Below are positions 1 to 11,691 of a stretch of 64,000 nucleotides of DNA, piece by piece. Position numbers and translations under genes: made by a program. Every line of letters begins with the position of its first letter. The stretch's first letter is position 1. The stretch lies in the NCBI GenBank assembly GCA_959347315.1, contig OY365822.1:5897008-5961007 (forward strand). The letters run 5' to 3'. The DNA is from Bimastos eiseni (taxonomy: Eukaryota > Annelida > Clitellata > Crassiclitellata > Lumbricidae). Under the pieces are notes generated by a model. The model did not search any database. It saw only the letters and a program-made list of their open reading frames with translations, and had not been told where the DNA came from.

Positions 1-630
1 AGCAGTTTCAGCTTGATGAACTGTGTTGCATCAATGGTTATTTGCGTCGCCCCCTCTTTCATCCAATCTTGGGACTGGCGCCGCCAAAGGGCAAGCAGTG
101 GCGGTTAGATAGGCGGATAAACAGGCAGTCAGACAGAAGAAGACCGACCTCCCTCACCGACTTTTCGTCTAGAGTTAAGAGTCAATAATAATTACCAGAC
201 TCCGAAGATGCCAGTTCTAAGTGGTTCAGAGTCCGATTACTATTTAATCTGCGATGAGGTTCGGAGTCCGATGATTAAGCTTGGATACAGTCGGTCTCTT
301 AGTCGAGTAACACACGCAAAGGCAGAGACTCTGGTTTCACTCGACCAAAAACAGTCGCCAGGAATTGTGAGAAGAATTGATCCATCTCTATTCCGTAGTT
401 AAAATGAGCAGATCAGCTTTTACATAGACTGAAGAATTCAGTTAAATCGTATAATTGTAACCATTACCTTTGTATTTCTAAAACGCACACAATAGCGAAG
501 TTGCGGGAGTCATTTTATTCACAGGCGCTTTAATATTCAATATTAAATCGACAGGGGTCAAACCCCAAAGAGGCAGACAGACAGTTAAGATCGGTGGTGC
601 TTATAGCTGAAACAGCAAAAACATTGAAGG
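1..630. other. Region upstream of the receptor gene
   Basis: No gene is recognised here. A SINE-like family B segment (GCGGGAG...TTATTCACAGGCGC) lies at about 485-545, so the receptor's immediate upstream DNA is partly repeat-derived. The receptor's ATG context (AAGG before ATG) is acceptable, but no promoter motif could be assigned with confidence. Confidence 0.5.
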
Positions 631-1695
631 ATGTCTTTCTCTTATACCTCTTCAGACGAACAGCTAACGACGGACATCAGTAGCACGACTGCGCACGTCA
701 ACTTTGACATCGAAGAGTTTGAATTCCTTGACGATGTCGATCCCTTCGACTACCTGTACGCCTACAAGTACAGCCTCCCTCTGATTCTTATCGTTGGGCT
801 GCTGACTACTCCCTTCCCTCTAACGATCCTCGTCCGACGTCGAATGTGGCTCCGACACGAGGGTTACTTCTACCTGACGGCGTATCTCGTCGCCACCATC
901 TGCCTTCTGGGGATATGCTGTCTTCCGAAGGCGCTGTACTTCTTCAATACCCAGTGGCACATCGCCGACACCGCCGAAGCGATCTGTAAGATCTGGTCGT
1001 TCCTTGGACACGTCATCGTCTCAAGCGATTGGCTCCTGGTCGCCCTACTTGCCGATGTCTACCTCCGTTGTCACCTGCACACAACCCCAGGGAAATTCAG
1101 CGCATTCGGCTGTCGGGACTTTGCCGGGAAATACTGCACCCTTTTCGGAGCGAAGTTCGTCACGGGTTTGGTCTATGCTGCTTCCGTACTCGTCAACTGG
1201 TGGTGCATCGTTGCTGCCCATCTCTTCCCTTACACCGGCAACCAGTACATCTGCCATCTGAGCGTCATGTGGTACGAGGAGCTCTGGTTGTGGAGGTTCA
1301 TCTCGAACTGTGTCATGCAATACGTCCCCGTCGTCATAGTGACCCCCATCGTTTGTCTGATGATCGTCGTAGCCAATCACCGTCGACGCAAGGTCTCCAT
1401 GGATACGATTGTCGACGGATTAGACGAAGATGACGGAGAACAGTTGACGAGGTTGTCGCTAGGCGTCGGTTGCTCCGTATTTCTTCTCAAGTCTCCGCAC
1501 TTGATTCTTGACATGATCATTCAAACGCGTCAACTCTGGGTCTACTCTGAAATTGCGATCGCCTGGTACGCAACCGAGTTCGTTATGGCCACCCAGCTGT
1601 TCGTTTTTCCCATATTGTGCATCGGATTGCTCCGAGAAACCCGAGCAGCTCTTGGGTCCCTGAGACTGGACCGGTTTGGTCACCGGAGGTTTTAA
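631..1695 (+). CDS. Rhodopsin-like (class A) seven-transmembrane receptor, divergent
   Basis: A 354-residue protein in a single open exon, predicted to be a plasma-membrane G-protein-coupled receptor. An acidic N-terminus of about 45 residues precedes seven hydrophobic segments at roughly 48-67, 79-99, 117-145, 175-197, 226-249, 273-298 and 306-333. Cys119 at the top of TM3 and Cys208 in the second extracellular loop are placed for the usual disulfide. The DRY position at the end of TM3 reads D-V-Y (142-144), and TM7 lacks a clear NPxxY, having an F-P-I-L stretch instead. The third intracellular loop is short and acidic (about 250-272). The first in-frame ATG is used. Intronless divergent receptors of this kind are common in lineage-specific expansions in marine invertebrates. 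The ligand is unknown, and an upstream non-coding exon cannot be excluded. Confidence 0.8.
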   Translation: MSFSYTSSDEQLTTDISSTTAHVNFDIEEFEFLDDVDPFDYLYAYKYSLPLILIVGLLTTPFPLTILVRRRMWLRHEGYFYLTAYLVATICLLGICCLPKALYFFNTQWHIADTAEAICKIWSFLGHVIVSSDWLLVALLADVYLRCHLHTTPGKFSAFGCRDFAGKYCTLFGAKFVTGLVYAASVLVNWWCIVAAHLFPYTGNQYICHLSVMWYEELWLWRFISNCVMQYVPVVIVTPIVCLMIVVANHRRRKVSMDTIVDGLDEDDGEQLTRLSLGVGCSVFLLKSPHLILDMIIQTRQLWVYSEIAIAWYATEFVMATQLFVFPILCIGLLRETRAALGSLRLDRFGHRRF

Positions 1696-1769
1696 ATCTC
1701 GGGTTAGCGATGTCAGAAGATGACGACCTTATACGGCCTGGAACCCATTTCATACGAACAAGCAGTAGC

Positions 1770-1910
1770 CAGAGGCGGTGATCCCGGGTGAGTCGAGTGG
1801 GACAAGTCCCCCACCTTTTGCAATTAGAGATAACGTTTTACGTTTCCCCCACATTTCTTACCCTCTCTCATTTAGTGCCACCCACCTGTCAAACGAGATC
1901 GCCGCCTCTT
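1770..1910. repeat. Family A MITE copy (hAT-like)
   Basis: Begins CAGAGGCGGTGATC and ends GATCGCCGCCTCTT, matching the family A inverted termini. The interior holds the shared GGACAAGTCCCCCACC and CCCACCTGTCAAACGAG blocks. No clean 8-bp target duplication is visible at this copy. Confidence 0.75.
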
Positions 1911-2347
1911 ACAGAGGCGATGGATCATGGTCGAGGTCATTTGTGGTCGGCACGGGAAACTATCGCACAGGATGAGGTCGCCATTTAAAAACAAACGTGT
2001 GAACATGCATTCGTATTTAAGCCTACTGCACCAAACAACGATGCAGCAACACTTTTAAACATCCAGACATCTCAAGGAAGAAAAATTTCAAGGTGCACGA
2101 AAAGCGTTTCTAAGAGCAACGTACCCAGAACTGGCGATATGCTGCCAATACTGATCCATGGAGTGAATATACGGTGTAGTCGGCTGCGCTTGAATATAGC
2201 CTATGATGCTCGCTTTTGACTTTTTGTAGACACCTATATGGACATGGAACATTTCTCTCATTCAGTGGAAAAGGAGAGTGTTACAGCAAACTCTAGAATA
2301 GAGACAAGTTAATTCATTTTCAACCATATAATATGTCTGAAGCCACA

Positions 2348-2536
2348 CAGTGGCGGCTCTGCACTTTCAACGGGGGTGGGGATATGGAAGGGTCGGGAAA
2401 GCTGACACAGGGCCAGCTGAATGTCTGATTTCACCCAATTTAGAAGTGGGCTAAATTTTGGAGGGCTACAGTGGGCACAAACTCTGTTGGTGATGGGTTA
2501 CTCGCCCATACCCCCACATACATAGAGCCGCCACTG
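2348..2536. repeat. Family D MITE copy
   Basis: Terminal inverted repeats CAGTGGCGGCTCT and AGAGCCGCCACTG bound a 189-bp non-coding element. The flanks show no matching 8-bp duplication here, unlike the second copy at 58396-58580. The termini resemble hAT transposons. Confidence 0.8.
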
Positions 2537-2789
2537 AAATTAGCCCTTGTGATGTTTTCCAACGCTGTCTTCCAAAGTGCACATCGTTTAAGGAATTTGA
2601 AATCTATTATTTCTTATGTGTTGATTCATCTTCAGTTAATGCGGTCAACTTATTCTTTTAAATGCTACAATTTAAATGGCTACGCTATAGACTCAGTAAC
2701 CAAATCGAGTGCAGTTGAGTTCTAAGTTGGCTCAAAGAACGATGCGCTTTGGAGTGTCAGCCCCCAATCGTAGGGTCAAAATTTCTACA

Positions 2790-3050
2790 GCGCATAAATT
2801 GCTAAATCGCGGGAACCAGTTTATTCAAAGGTGCTGAGTAAAAAAAATCGACAAACGTAGGCCTATAGGAGTTGGATAAAGTCAGTTCTAGGTCAAGATG
2901 CAAAGGAATCCTGGATGCGAAAAGTCAGACGTGGATGGTGCTTAGAATTGAAACGGTGAATAAGCTCATGGGAGGAATCATGTTAGGATTTAAGAGATAG
3001 CAGTGTTTTCAGCTTTGCACGAAAGACCCGGCGTACGTGGAGGTGAGGTG
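2790..3050. repeat. Family B SINE-like repeat
   Basis: Contains TCGCGGGAACCAGTTTATTC followed by a diverged body (AATTGAAACGGTGAATAAGC and similar) that also follows the better copy at 49650-50080. Boundaries are approximate. Confidence 0.55.
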
Positions 3051-3755
3051 AAAACATCATCATATAGGCCTATGGGGATAAAAACATCCTACATCGGAAT
3101 CTGCTGTGGCGAATATAACTAGTCACTTGTCTGTAGCTATATGGCTCTTATTTACTACACACATTGTGCTTCTCAGTGGCTGGCCCCTCAAGCGTTGAAG
3201 GAAAAGGTTCCCGTTGGCGGCGCGCTTATCCCCCTGGGTTCACTAACTTAACTCCGACTCGTTTTATATACTACCCACCTTAAAACTGTTCTTTCTGTCG
3301 CGCTGTGGTCGGGAGCGCCCCTAAGTATAGTCACTCTGTAGGAGCGTCATATAAATTTTTGTAATGAATAAAAATATAGTACGCATAGCCTCCCATTCGC
3401 TGGTCCATGGATTTGCGTTGGCTAAAAGATCGAGTGGCGCCATACGAATGACCGACTACACTACAAAAATCCTACTAAGCCTACCACTCAAAAGCGATAC
3501 AAATATCAAGATATTTATAGAATGTGAACCTGACTCAACTTGAAGATGCCGAAGAGTACCAAAGAGGCAATGGACTAACAATATACAATCAACCGATAGA
3601 CGTCACTAGGCATGCTTAGCAACGTTAAACGACGTCACTAAAGAACATCTGCAATGTGTCGTCTGTGGCGTCTTGCATACCTGCGCGATGGAACATCAAC
3701 ACTACACCTATTACTTTTTCAACGCACCTGTACGTCGTTTTGAGTACACGCTAAG

Positions 3756-6700
3756 ATGGCCGCTGTTCAGAATCATCACGCTGATGAAAATACGACTGGA
3801 TTTAGCGATAGCTTCCTACACTGTCCCGTCTGCACGAACGAGTTCAACACTCCCAAGGTCCTTCCGTGCCTGCACAGTTTCTGCTTCGAATGCCTCGAGA
3901 CCAGCCTGGCACAGGGCGACATCGGGCCGGGCCAGGCCTTCCTGTGTCCCATCTGCAAGACCCAGTGCGTCGTCCCTGCGAGAGGGGTTCGGGCGATGAA
4001 GAGCAATATCTTCCTCGTCACCCTGCAGGAGTTCTTTCACAATAAGACCCTCGAACCCGACCAGGAGTGCGAGGCCTGCGACAGTGGAAGAGCGGCCAGA
4101 AAGAAGTGCATAGAGTGTACGGACTGGCTGTGCAATCAGTGTTGTGCAATGCACGTCAAGGTAAGACCATGCTATGGTTGTGCCAGTCCCAAGCGTAGAT
4201 GAAAAAGGAGGGCGATGCAAATCGTCCTCCGTATGGTGCATTGTTTTCTTAACATGGCAACTCACCTGTGTGGTTTAAGGTCTATGCACACGTGTAACGG
4301 GTTAGACATTGTTGATAATAGATTAGAGATGATTTCCTTCTAGATGGTGTAGTGTTTAGTGTGATGAATACCATCGAGAGATTGTGGGTTGAAGAAAAAA
4401 TTTGTTCAGGGTTTTTACTCCAACTGCATCCCCTAGCTAGCCAACTCTGTAATGAGTACACCAGCTGCACACTGTTGGTGGGAAGAAGAGATGGCAGAGG
4501 AGAGGACTATTTATGATTGTTAACTGACATGTTACACTAGACAAATAAAACTGGAATTTGAAAATCTATTTCAATCCATCAATCAATGACACTTACTATA
4601 CCACCCCTTCAAGATATCCAATCAGAGGTGCTCCCTGTTCAACTATGGTCAAAGAGAGCAGTTTTCAGTAATGAGTATAATGCAGATGCGGAGCTTTTTA
4701 CCCGCTTACGAAGCCTAGTGCTCTCAATGATGTTGAATGTCATTATGAAGAGCACATTGATCAGTTTGTACTTTGCATACTGGATCCTGTCATGTTTTTT
4801 AATTTGTCTAAATTGACTTTTGAGGCCAATCCAGTTTAGAAGAGATCTGCAATTCCCAAGTTAGCAGTTGCATGTGTTCTGTATTTATAGTACGTCTGAG
4901 TAGTATCAAGAGGCAGCGATCTCGCTTGACAGGTGGGGGGGGGACACTCAATGAGAGGAGTAATATGGGGTGACACACACATGTAAATTGTCCCCTCTCT
5001 GTAAAATGTGGGGGACTTGTCCTCTCAATCCGCCCCCGCAATAGGAGCCCCTGGTAGTACCTGTGAAGAGGCGCTGTACAAATTCTAGTAGTGAATCCAG
5101 ATGACCCAGAATCCATTCAAACAAGGCACAAAGCCAGTTGATGGCATATTGATGTTCACATAAATCTCTTGTAAACTCAGGATATAGTTGGCTGACTGTG
5201 TTGCCACTGCATATGATATGGTTAACCAAAACTGTGCTTAGTGAATGTGCATTTAACCTGCATCAATCATGGCATACATATTGGCGTTATTTTTTTCTCG
5301 GCTTGTTAATGTTGATGATTTTGCATCTGTTGACTCATTGTATTTGTCTTCTTTAGGTGAAGGTGACAAAAGATCATCATCTGGTTTCACCACAGGAGCT
5401 ACAGAGCGGTAAATACGACACCCTGATCAAGGACAGTTTCGAGCCGCTGATCTGCAGCAAGCACGGAGAGCCCCTTCGACTGTACTGCAGCGATCCCTCC
5501 TGTTCTGCTCCCATCTGCACCGTCTGCAAGACGACCCTCGGCCACGAAGGTCACGCGGCCATCGAGCTGGTGGATCAGGCGGTACACGAGTCTACCCAGG
5601 TCCAGACACTGTTGCCGAGCGTCCAAAGATGCATCACGTCCACTGCTGCAAAGATCACAAATCTTGCACAGGAAGAGAAGCTCACGGCAAGCATTCGGAA
5701 AAAGATACACAAGGCGATCAATGACCGTACGGAGGAGACGGTAGAAAAGCTGGTGAAACAGATCCAGGATTATGCGGAGGGGCTTCACCAGCAGGTGGAG
5801 GAACTGTCGAAGGAACATCGGAGGGAGGTCGCGAAGGAGGCAGAGGAAAGCAGGAACCGGCTACAGGCGGCCAGCTCTGCAAAAGCCTTTGCCGAGGCCC
5901 TGCTTGGATTTAACAGAGCAGAGGAACTGGTAGCGATGAGCAAGGAGGTTCGTGCGAGGTTGGAGGACTTCCAGAAGCCTGTGGATTCGGCGCCTCCCGG
6001 GTGGAGGCAGCCGAGATTGAATCCGCCCTCGGACCTGGACACTGACACTCTGGCGAAAATGTTTGGCACGATGACCTTTGAAGGGGAGGTCGTCAAGAGC
6101 GTCATCATGAAGTCCTTCTCTGCAAAGACTCCATTTGACGAGAAGGAGTGTGCACTGTGTGACGTTTCGTTGGACCGTGCTGGGAACTTAGTTGTGGTCG
6201 ATCGAGAGAACCGAAGAATCAAGGTCTTTGACAGTAATGGTAATCTCAAGATGTGTACGGCGGATAACATCTTCAAGGCTCCCAATCGAGTCGTGGTGCT
6301 CCGCGATTCTCAGAGGATTCTTGTGAAAGACGAAAAGTGTCTTAAGCTTCTGTCGCCTGACGGAAATGTTGTTGGAATTTTCGGGGAACAGTTAAAACAA
6401 CCTGTTGGATTGGCTCAGTCTCATGAGGGCGAGGTTCTGGTGACCGAGTGGATGGGAGGCGAGGTGGTTGGTTTTGACGAAAAAGGAATGAAGGTCCGCA
6501 GCTTTCCGTGTTCATGTGAAGCGCCAGGGTACATAACCAGTTCACCGACGGGTAACATCATCGTCAGCGACTGGAAGCAGCATGCCATCAAGATCTTCGA
6601 CTCCAACGGGAAGTTCCTGCGACAGTACGGGCAACATGGATCGGGCGAGGGTCAGCTTGATCACCCTTACGGTGTGTGTACCGACAAGTTCAAGCACATC

Positions 6701-6883
6701 ATCGTCAGTGATACTTGGAACAACCGAATACACATGCTGTCAGAGGATGGTAGGTTCATTAAGACCCTGCTGTCGAAGCATGACGGAATCGAGTGGCCAC
6801 AGGCCGTGATGATTGATAGGGAGGGCAGACTGGTGATAGTGGAACAACATGGACTGATTAAGCTGTATCAGTACATGGCCTGA
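3756..6883 (+). CDS. TRIM-NHL protein (RING, B-box, coiled coil, NHL propeller)
   Basis: Two coding exons, 3756-4160 and 5357-6883. The intron (4161-5356) has a GTAAGA donor and a TTTAG acceptor in phase 0, giving 643 residues. A C3HC4 RING occupies about 23-67 (Cys23, 26, 38, His40, Cys43, 46, 64, 67). A B-box 1-like cysteine cluster follows at 105-133, then a B-box 2 at 168-201 (C-H-C-C-C-C-H-H). A charged coiled coil runs from about 205 to 345 and NHL repeats from about 375 to the end. This is the architecture of TRIM2/3/32/56/71-type E3 ubiquitin ligases. The RING recruits an E2 enzyme, and the propeller binds protein or RNA partners. Orthology to one vertebrate TRIM is not clear; such genes are expanded in many invertebrates. 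The intron carries a family A MITE. No AATAAA signal was found close to the stop. Confidence 0.9.
4908..5053. repeat. Family A MITE copy in the TRIM-NHL intron
   Basis: Reverse-oriented family A copy from AAGAGGCAGCGATC to GAGCCCCTG. Flanking octamers GTAGTATC (4900-4907) and GTAGTACC (5054-5061) match at 7 of 8 positions, consistent with an aged 8-bp target duplication. Confidence 0.8.
5100..5296. repeat. Local dispersed repeat, copy 1
   Basis: About 190 bp, including ACTCAGGATATAGTTGGCTG and GTGCATTTAACC, similar to 7735-7927 in the same orientation. It lies at the 3' end of the TRIM-NHL intron, about 60 bp before the acceptor. Confidence 0.7.
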
Positions 6884-7734
6884 TTATATTGACCTCATCT
6901 TTACTATTAATCTGTTTATCCGTCAGACTCTGTTTGCATATGTAACAAGCGATTTGTTTACTCGTCATTTGCATTCTCAAGATCGTGTAAAATGCGTGGT
7001 TGGAATTCCAGTTGAGACGAGTTGGAATGTTCTCGGTAATGAAAATATGTAAATAAGATCTGTAGCGTGTTGTGTCGGTATTCTAGTTGTAGAGCCCCTA
7101 CGATGTTTATATGCTGGTCTAACATAGGCATGGAGGACATTCCATTCCTAACATGATGACACTGTACGAGGTTGGGATACTGTGTGGATAGGAATGACAT
7201 CACAACGTGGGCTTGGTCAAATTATAATGAAAGCACATTGTGTAGGACCCAGTGGTCCAAAGAATGTCCAAATCTTGTTCAAGAACTTGTAAAGTAAGTC
7301 TGCATAAGTAATTTACTGTGGATGTGCTGAGGCATTCATGGCAGTGGCACACACAGGAAGAATGGCACTTGGGCCGTAAAATTGAATACACCACCACTCG
7401 ACCGAAGAAGTAGAATGATAGAGGGTTATCAATGGGGTGGGAGTCCAATTTTGCCAGAAGTTTAACACCTCCATGGCAACATTTCTGATCTTACAGAATG
7501 TCACAAAACTTGAGTACCTTTCGGAGGGAAATGGCACAAGTGAAACACGAAGAAGCGACTTTGCTTTAACAGTACGTGACAGTTGTGCATAAGTCTAATC
7601 CATTGGCAGCAAGTTTACCTACCTGTAATTCTCAATTGTTAAATTTGCCCAGTCATCTTGAGCTATACAATTGTTCTGTAGATCCTTTATGCTTTATGAG
7701 TCGCTGTATCTGGCTCATCAAGCCATAATCGCAG

Positions 7735-7927
7735 TTTTTTAAACAAGGCACAGCCAGTTTGTTGGTGGACATAATATGGATATGCTCACATAGATGGCTG
7801 GTAACTTCAGGATATAGTTGGCTGAATCTGTCACCGCCATGTATAAAATGGTTTACCAAAACCTGTGCTAAACAGATGTGCATTTAACTCGCTTCAATTT
7901 TGGCATCCGTATTGGCATTGCGTTTTC
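7735..7927. repeat. Local dispersed repeat, copy 2
   Basis: Diverged copy of 5100-5296 in the same orientation, sharing TCAGGATATAGTTGGCTGA, GTGCATTTAAC and ATTGGC blocks. It lies about 850 bp past the TRIM-NHL stop. Confidence 0.7.
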
Positions 7928-9877
7928 TTGTTGCGTAGTTCCAGTATGTGTATACATGAAGTTAGAATTGTTTTCCAGTCGTGCAAACCATAAGATAAGG
8001 TTTTCGCCGCTGTTGTTAAACCTGTGGTTGTTAAATTGTGCTTCAAACAAAAGCTACTTGAAACCGTTGTTGATAGCTGCTTTTTATTTATCAGCTCTTA
8101 TGAACAAGCTGGTGTCGTTTGCTTAACTTTCAAGGGTCGCTTTGGAAAATTTGAGTTAATAGTTGCTAGCATCATAGATCAATCGTATGGGCTGTATGGT
8201 GTTGTTTATCGTGTTTGCAAACCGAGTGTTGACTAGTTTTCTGTATTAATGTGTGGTTACAGACGGATCAATATGTGACCTATCTGCAAAAAACTTTCCT
8301 TAAGTCTAGACCTACTTACACAATGATTTTGAGCAGCAGATGGGGTCAAATAAATAGGTTGGCTGCAAATTCTAAACATCAATTGAGAAACTACCATTCT
8401 CCTCATAGTCTTTGACTTACACTTAAGTGTGTAATATTGCACACAAGGGCAGTTTTCAGAGTCCCAGGAAAGGTGTCATACAATTACATGTATGTGAGGG
8501 CGTTTAATTATTTTGTGGCTTTGCTTTTCGGTAACTCTGACAAGTTATTGTTGAAGGGTTGGGATGTTCAGAAATGGATCAATTATTTTGAGCCAGAATT
8601 TCTTTTTATGCTATGCATTCAGGCCAATTAGCAATAAGAAGTTACTATCAGCATTTAGACAACTAACTGACTTGCAATTGGTTACTACAGTAAATTTGAA
8701 CAAAATCTACATATTTATTGAGATTATTTTATATTATGTGATGTCGTTGATTATAGTTTACAAATTGTAACTTGTCAATTGTCTTGATAGATGAGAGGAC
8801 AACATATGTTTCTATATTTATGATTTCTAGTGTTTTCAGGTATATGTTGGTTCATACATATATGCATAGATGTATCTCCGCAGTTACCTGTCTATACTCT
8901 AACAGTGTGTGTCGCTTTTTTGACTACTGCTATAAAGTGCTCGACAGGCAGAAAATCGGCAGCTGTCGAAAATTGAACTAGCTAAATTTGGTTCTATTGA
9001 AAGCGCTTTGATGCCTGGATTTTTGCATCAACTGTAATCAGTCAGATCAAACTACCATAATATGCATTTGAAGTTTAATACATTTTTAAAATGTTGTGGT
9101 ATTGCATAAGCAATATTGCATATATGGTATACATGTATTGCATGTATTGTATAATGTATTTAATGTATATATTGCATGTATTGCAAATATGGTATACATA
9201 TACGTGGTGTTGCATACAGTATGTGTGTGCTGATTGGGAGAAGCTATTGTTAACAGTGACCTAGATTTGATTAAAATCTTTACTTTAACAAGCTGCATTG
9301 AATCCCAGTCTCTTTAGCAGACACTCGTTGTCAAAAGTGTTAAGATGTTAGTTCTTCTTTAATGTTGAGATGTTAGTTCTTGTTTAATTGCTTGCCTTGT
9401 ACAGAATCATTTAATTTAACAATCTGCATAATTTGAAAAAAAGAATTTTACTAAAACATTCAACTATTGATTAATCTATGAAGAATACTTTAAAATTATG
9501 TCTTGTTGGACAAGAATTTTTTTACATTGCATGTACACCATTGGTTGTTGTATTGGTCGAAAGAAAATCGATCATTCTGTAAATTCAGTTCCCATGGTAT
9601 AAATTTTATAAATGTATTTCTAAGTAACTATTTTTACTGAAATTCTAGAAACGTCTGTTCATTGTGTGTTATCTGCTACTTTTAAAATGATTGCTCAGGC
9701 TCGATTTGTTTGAAAAGGAATCAACACTTCTAAAGCCTTATTTGATGTCATTTGTGTCTTCAATATTTACTGCCAAACATGCATATCAAATATTTATATA
9801 GATATAAACATATGTACACACTATACTAGTAGACATATGCACATAATATACATATTTGGGCAATATATTACTTTGGG

Positions 9878-10090
9878 GCACTCAGTGGTGTATTGGTTAG
9901 CAAGCCAGACGTGGTTGGTGGTTCGGAAATCCCCAGGGCAGAATTTGATTAAAGATTAGTGCACCCAGTAGCCAACTCGGTTATAACAAGTCCACTAACC
10001 CTACACTGTTGGAGGGAAGACAGGGAAAGGATTGACCACCCAAAGGATTGACCACCCACTCTCATATGCCAAGGCTAAGAAAATGAAATC
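9878..10090 (+). repeat. tRNA-derived SINE, degraded
   Basis: The head reads GGCACTCAGTGGTGTATTGG then TTAGC, with GGTTCGGAAATCC about 40 bp on. These resemble RNA polymerase III A and B boxes. The body (CAGTAGCCAACTCGG ... CACTGTTGGAGGGAAGA) recurs near 4420-4505, and the tail (CTCATATGCCAAGGCTAAGA) recurs near 46730-46755. Confidence 0.65.
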
Positions 10091-11418
10091 GCCAACACTT
10101 CATACCCATGGCTGTGTCACAACTAGCATAAGGCACCGACTGTGTACTTTCTCGCTCTGTGAAGTAAAACATGGGTTTTCAGGACCCTCTATGATCTGGT
10201 AGATACCCGAAACCTGACATCGACGGTAACATACCTGAAAAGAGTTGAAAGATATCCGACTGACTGTCCAACTGACCGTCACAAGCTTTACGCAAGCCAA
10301 GTTAAATCAAAGAGGGTAACATTCTTTGTTTTTTGTCAGTTTTTCGGTGATATTCTTATCAATTTTTCAGTTATGTCCGTCAAAACTTGATACGTTGCAT
10401 TGTTCGTGCAAGAGTGAAATGTATGCAAAATTTCAGCTCTCTAGGTCGACGGGAACATACCTGAAAAAGAGTTGATAGATGTCCAGGTCCGGTTGAACTG
10501 TAACAAACTTTACGCAAGCCAAGCTAAATAAAAGAGGCTAAAAAAGACACTAGCTTTCAATGGTGATCACAATATTAACATCTGACAACATAGTATTACA
10601 ACTGTTTGACTCAGTTAAACACACCGTGCATTAATGGCAATTAGGCCATGAACTCACAACTAGTCATGGTCATCCTTCACTCTTGAATGGAGAGTTCAAC
10701 AAAACCCCGTCTTTCACCATAGCACGTTGAACCTATCTTGTGCTTCATTGTGCATTTGTTCTAAAGAGAGGATGGAGCATTTTACAATCTACAGTTTGGC
10801 GCTATAATCCTAAGGGAAGGAATGACCAGAAGATGACCTGATTGGCTCGTCATGGGATGCTCGTCTTCTGCGGTGCAGCTTCCTACTGGACAACACAGGA
10901 TGCTGCAACAGAAAAAGGACAACAAAGGAAACCTAAGCACCTGATTCACTTCATTGATGAAATACATCTACTGAAAATCATAATGGCTTTTGAAGTTAAC
11001 TGCTGAATCCCACAGTGATGATGCAACAGAGAGGAGAGATTATACTGATTCCATGCTTTGGCAATGTAACATTAAGTAATTGTAATGGAACACTTATATA
11101 GCGCCACTCAATATCAATGGCGCTCACGACATAAGGCATAGCTAAACTGAGAACCGGAAAGCCTCCAAAAGGCAGCAGAGGGAAGAGAAAGCAGCTCCTC
11201 CCAAAGAGGAAATTAATTAATTGAAACATTGTTGATGCTTATAGGCAGTCGAGATCTATTTGATCTTGGGAACTATAGACAGAAAGTTTAGAAACGTGTC
11301 GGGATTTACCGAGCATACGCATAACAGAATGATACACTTATTCACACATTGTGGACCAGGATTGGCTTCTTATTTTTGTTAAATGAATTAACAGACAAAC
11401 AGCTTTTATTATTATCAT

Positions 11419-11534
11419 CAGAAGCGTTCAGATAGGGGGGGGGGGGTCCGGAGGCAAATGCCTCCAATTTCAGGTAAAGGAGACACTTATTGCACCTTAG
11501 GGGAATATCTTGCCTTCCTGGGACTTGGGACCAG
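11419..11534. repeat. Family C MITE, truncated copy
   Basis: Carries the family C interior (GGAGGCAAATGCCTCCAATT, TCAGGTA, CTTGCCTTCCTG) but lacks the right terminus seen at 16400-16555. Confidence 0.6.
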
Positions 11535-11691
11535 AAGGTAAATATGTACGCCAACAGAGTGCGGATAAGAATCTCACCTGCTGACTTACCATGATTCATA
11601 TTGTGTGTGCTCTACTCAAATCCAATGTCTTTTTAGCATATTGTTATAACGCAACCAACATAAATTTCCAGGCTCTACCATAAACTAAGCA

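Larger units (their letters stand above)
1911..3755. other. Intergenic region between the receptor and TRIM-NHL genes
   Basis: No convincing gene. It contains a family D MITE (2348-2536) and a family B SINE-like copy (about 2790-3050). Two GACGTCACTA motifs near 3600-3645 are CRE-like half-sites about 150 bp upstream of the TRIM-NHL start; a regulatory role is only a possibility. Confidence 0.5.
6884..11691. other. Intergenic region between TRIM-NHL and ULK3
   Basis: No gene recognised; the open frames here are short and lack homology signals. It contains the second copy of the local repeat (7735-7927), a tract rich in GCATGTATTG-like units (about 9100-9215), a tRNA-like SINE (9878-10090) and a truncated family C MITE (11419-11534). 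A TTTATT at 11405-11410 reads AATAAA on the minus strand, about 285 bp past the ULK3 stop, and could be its poly(A) signal. Confidence 0.5.
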
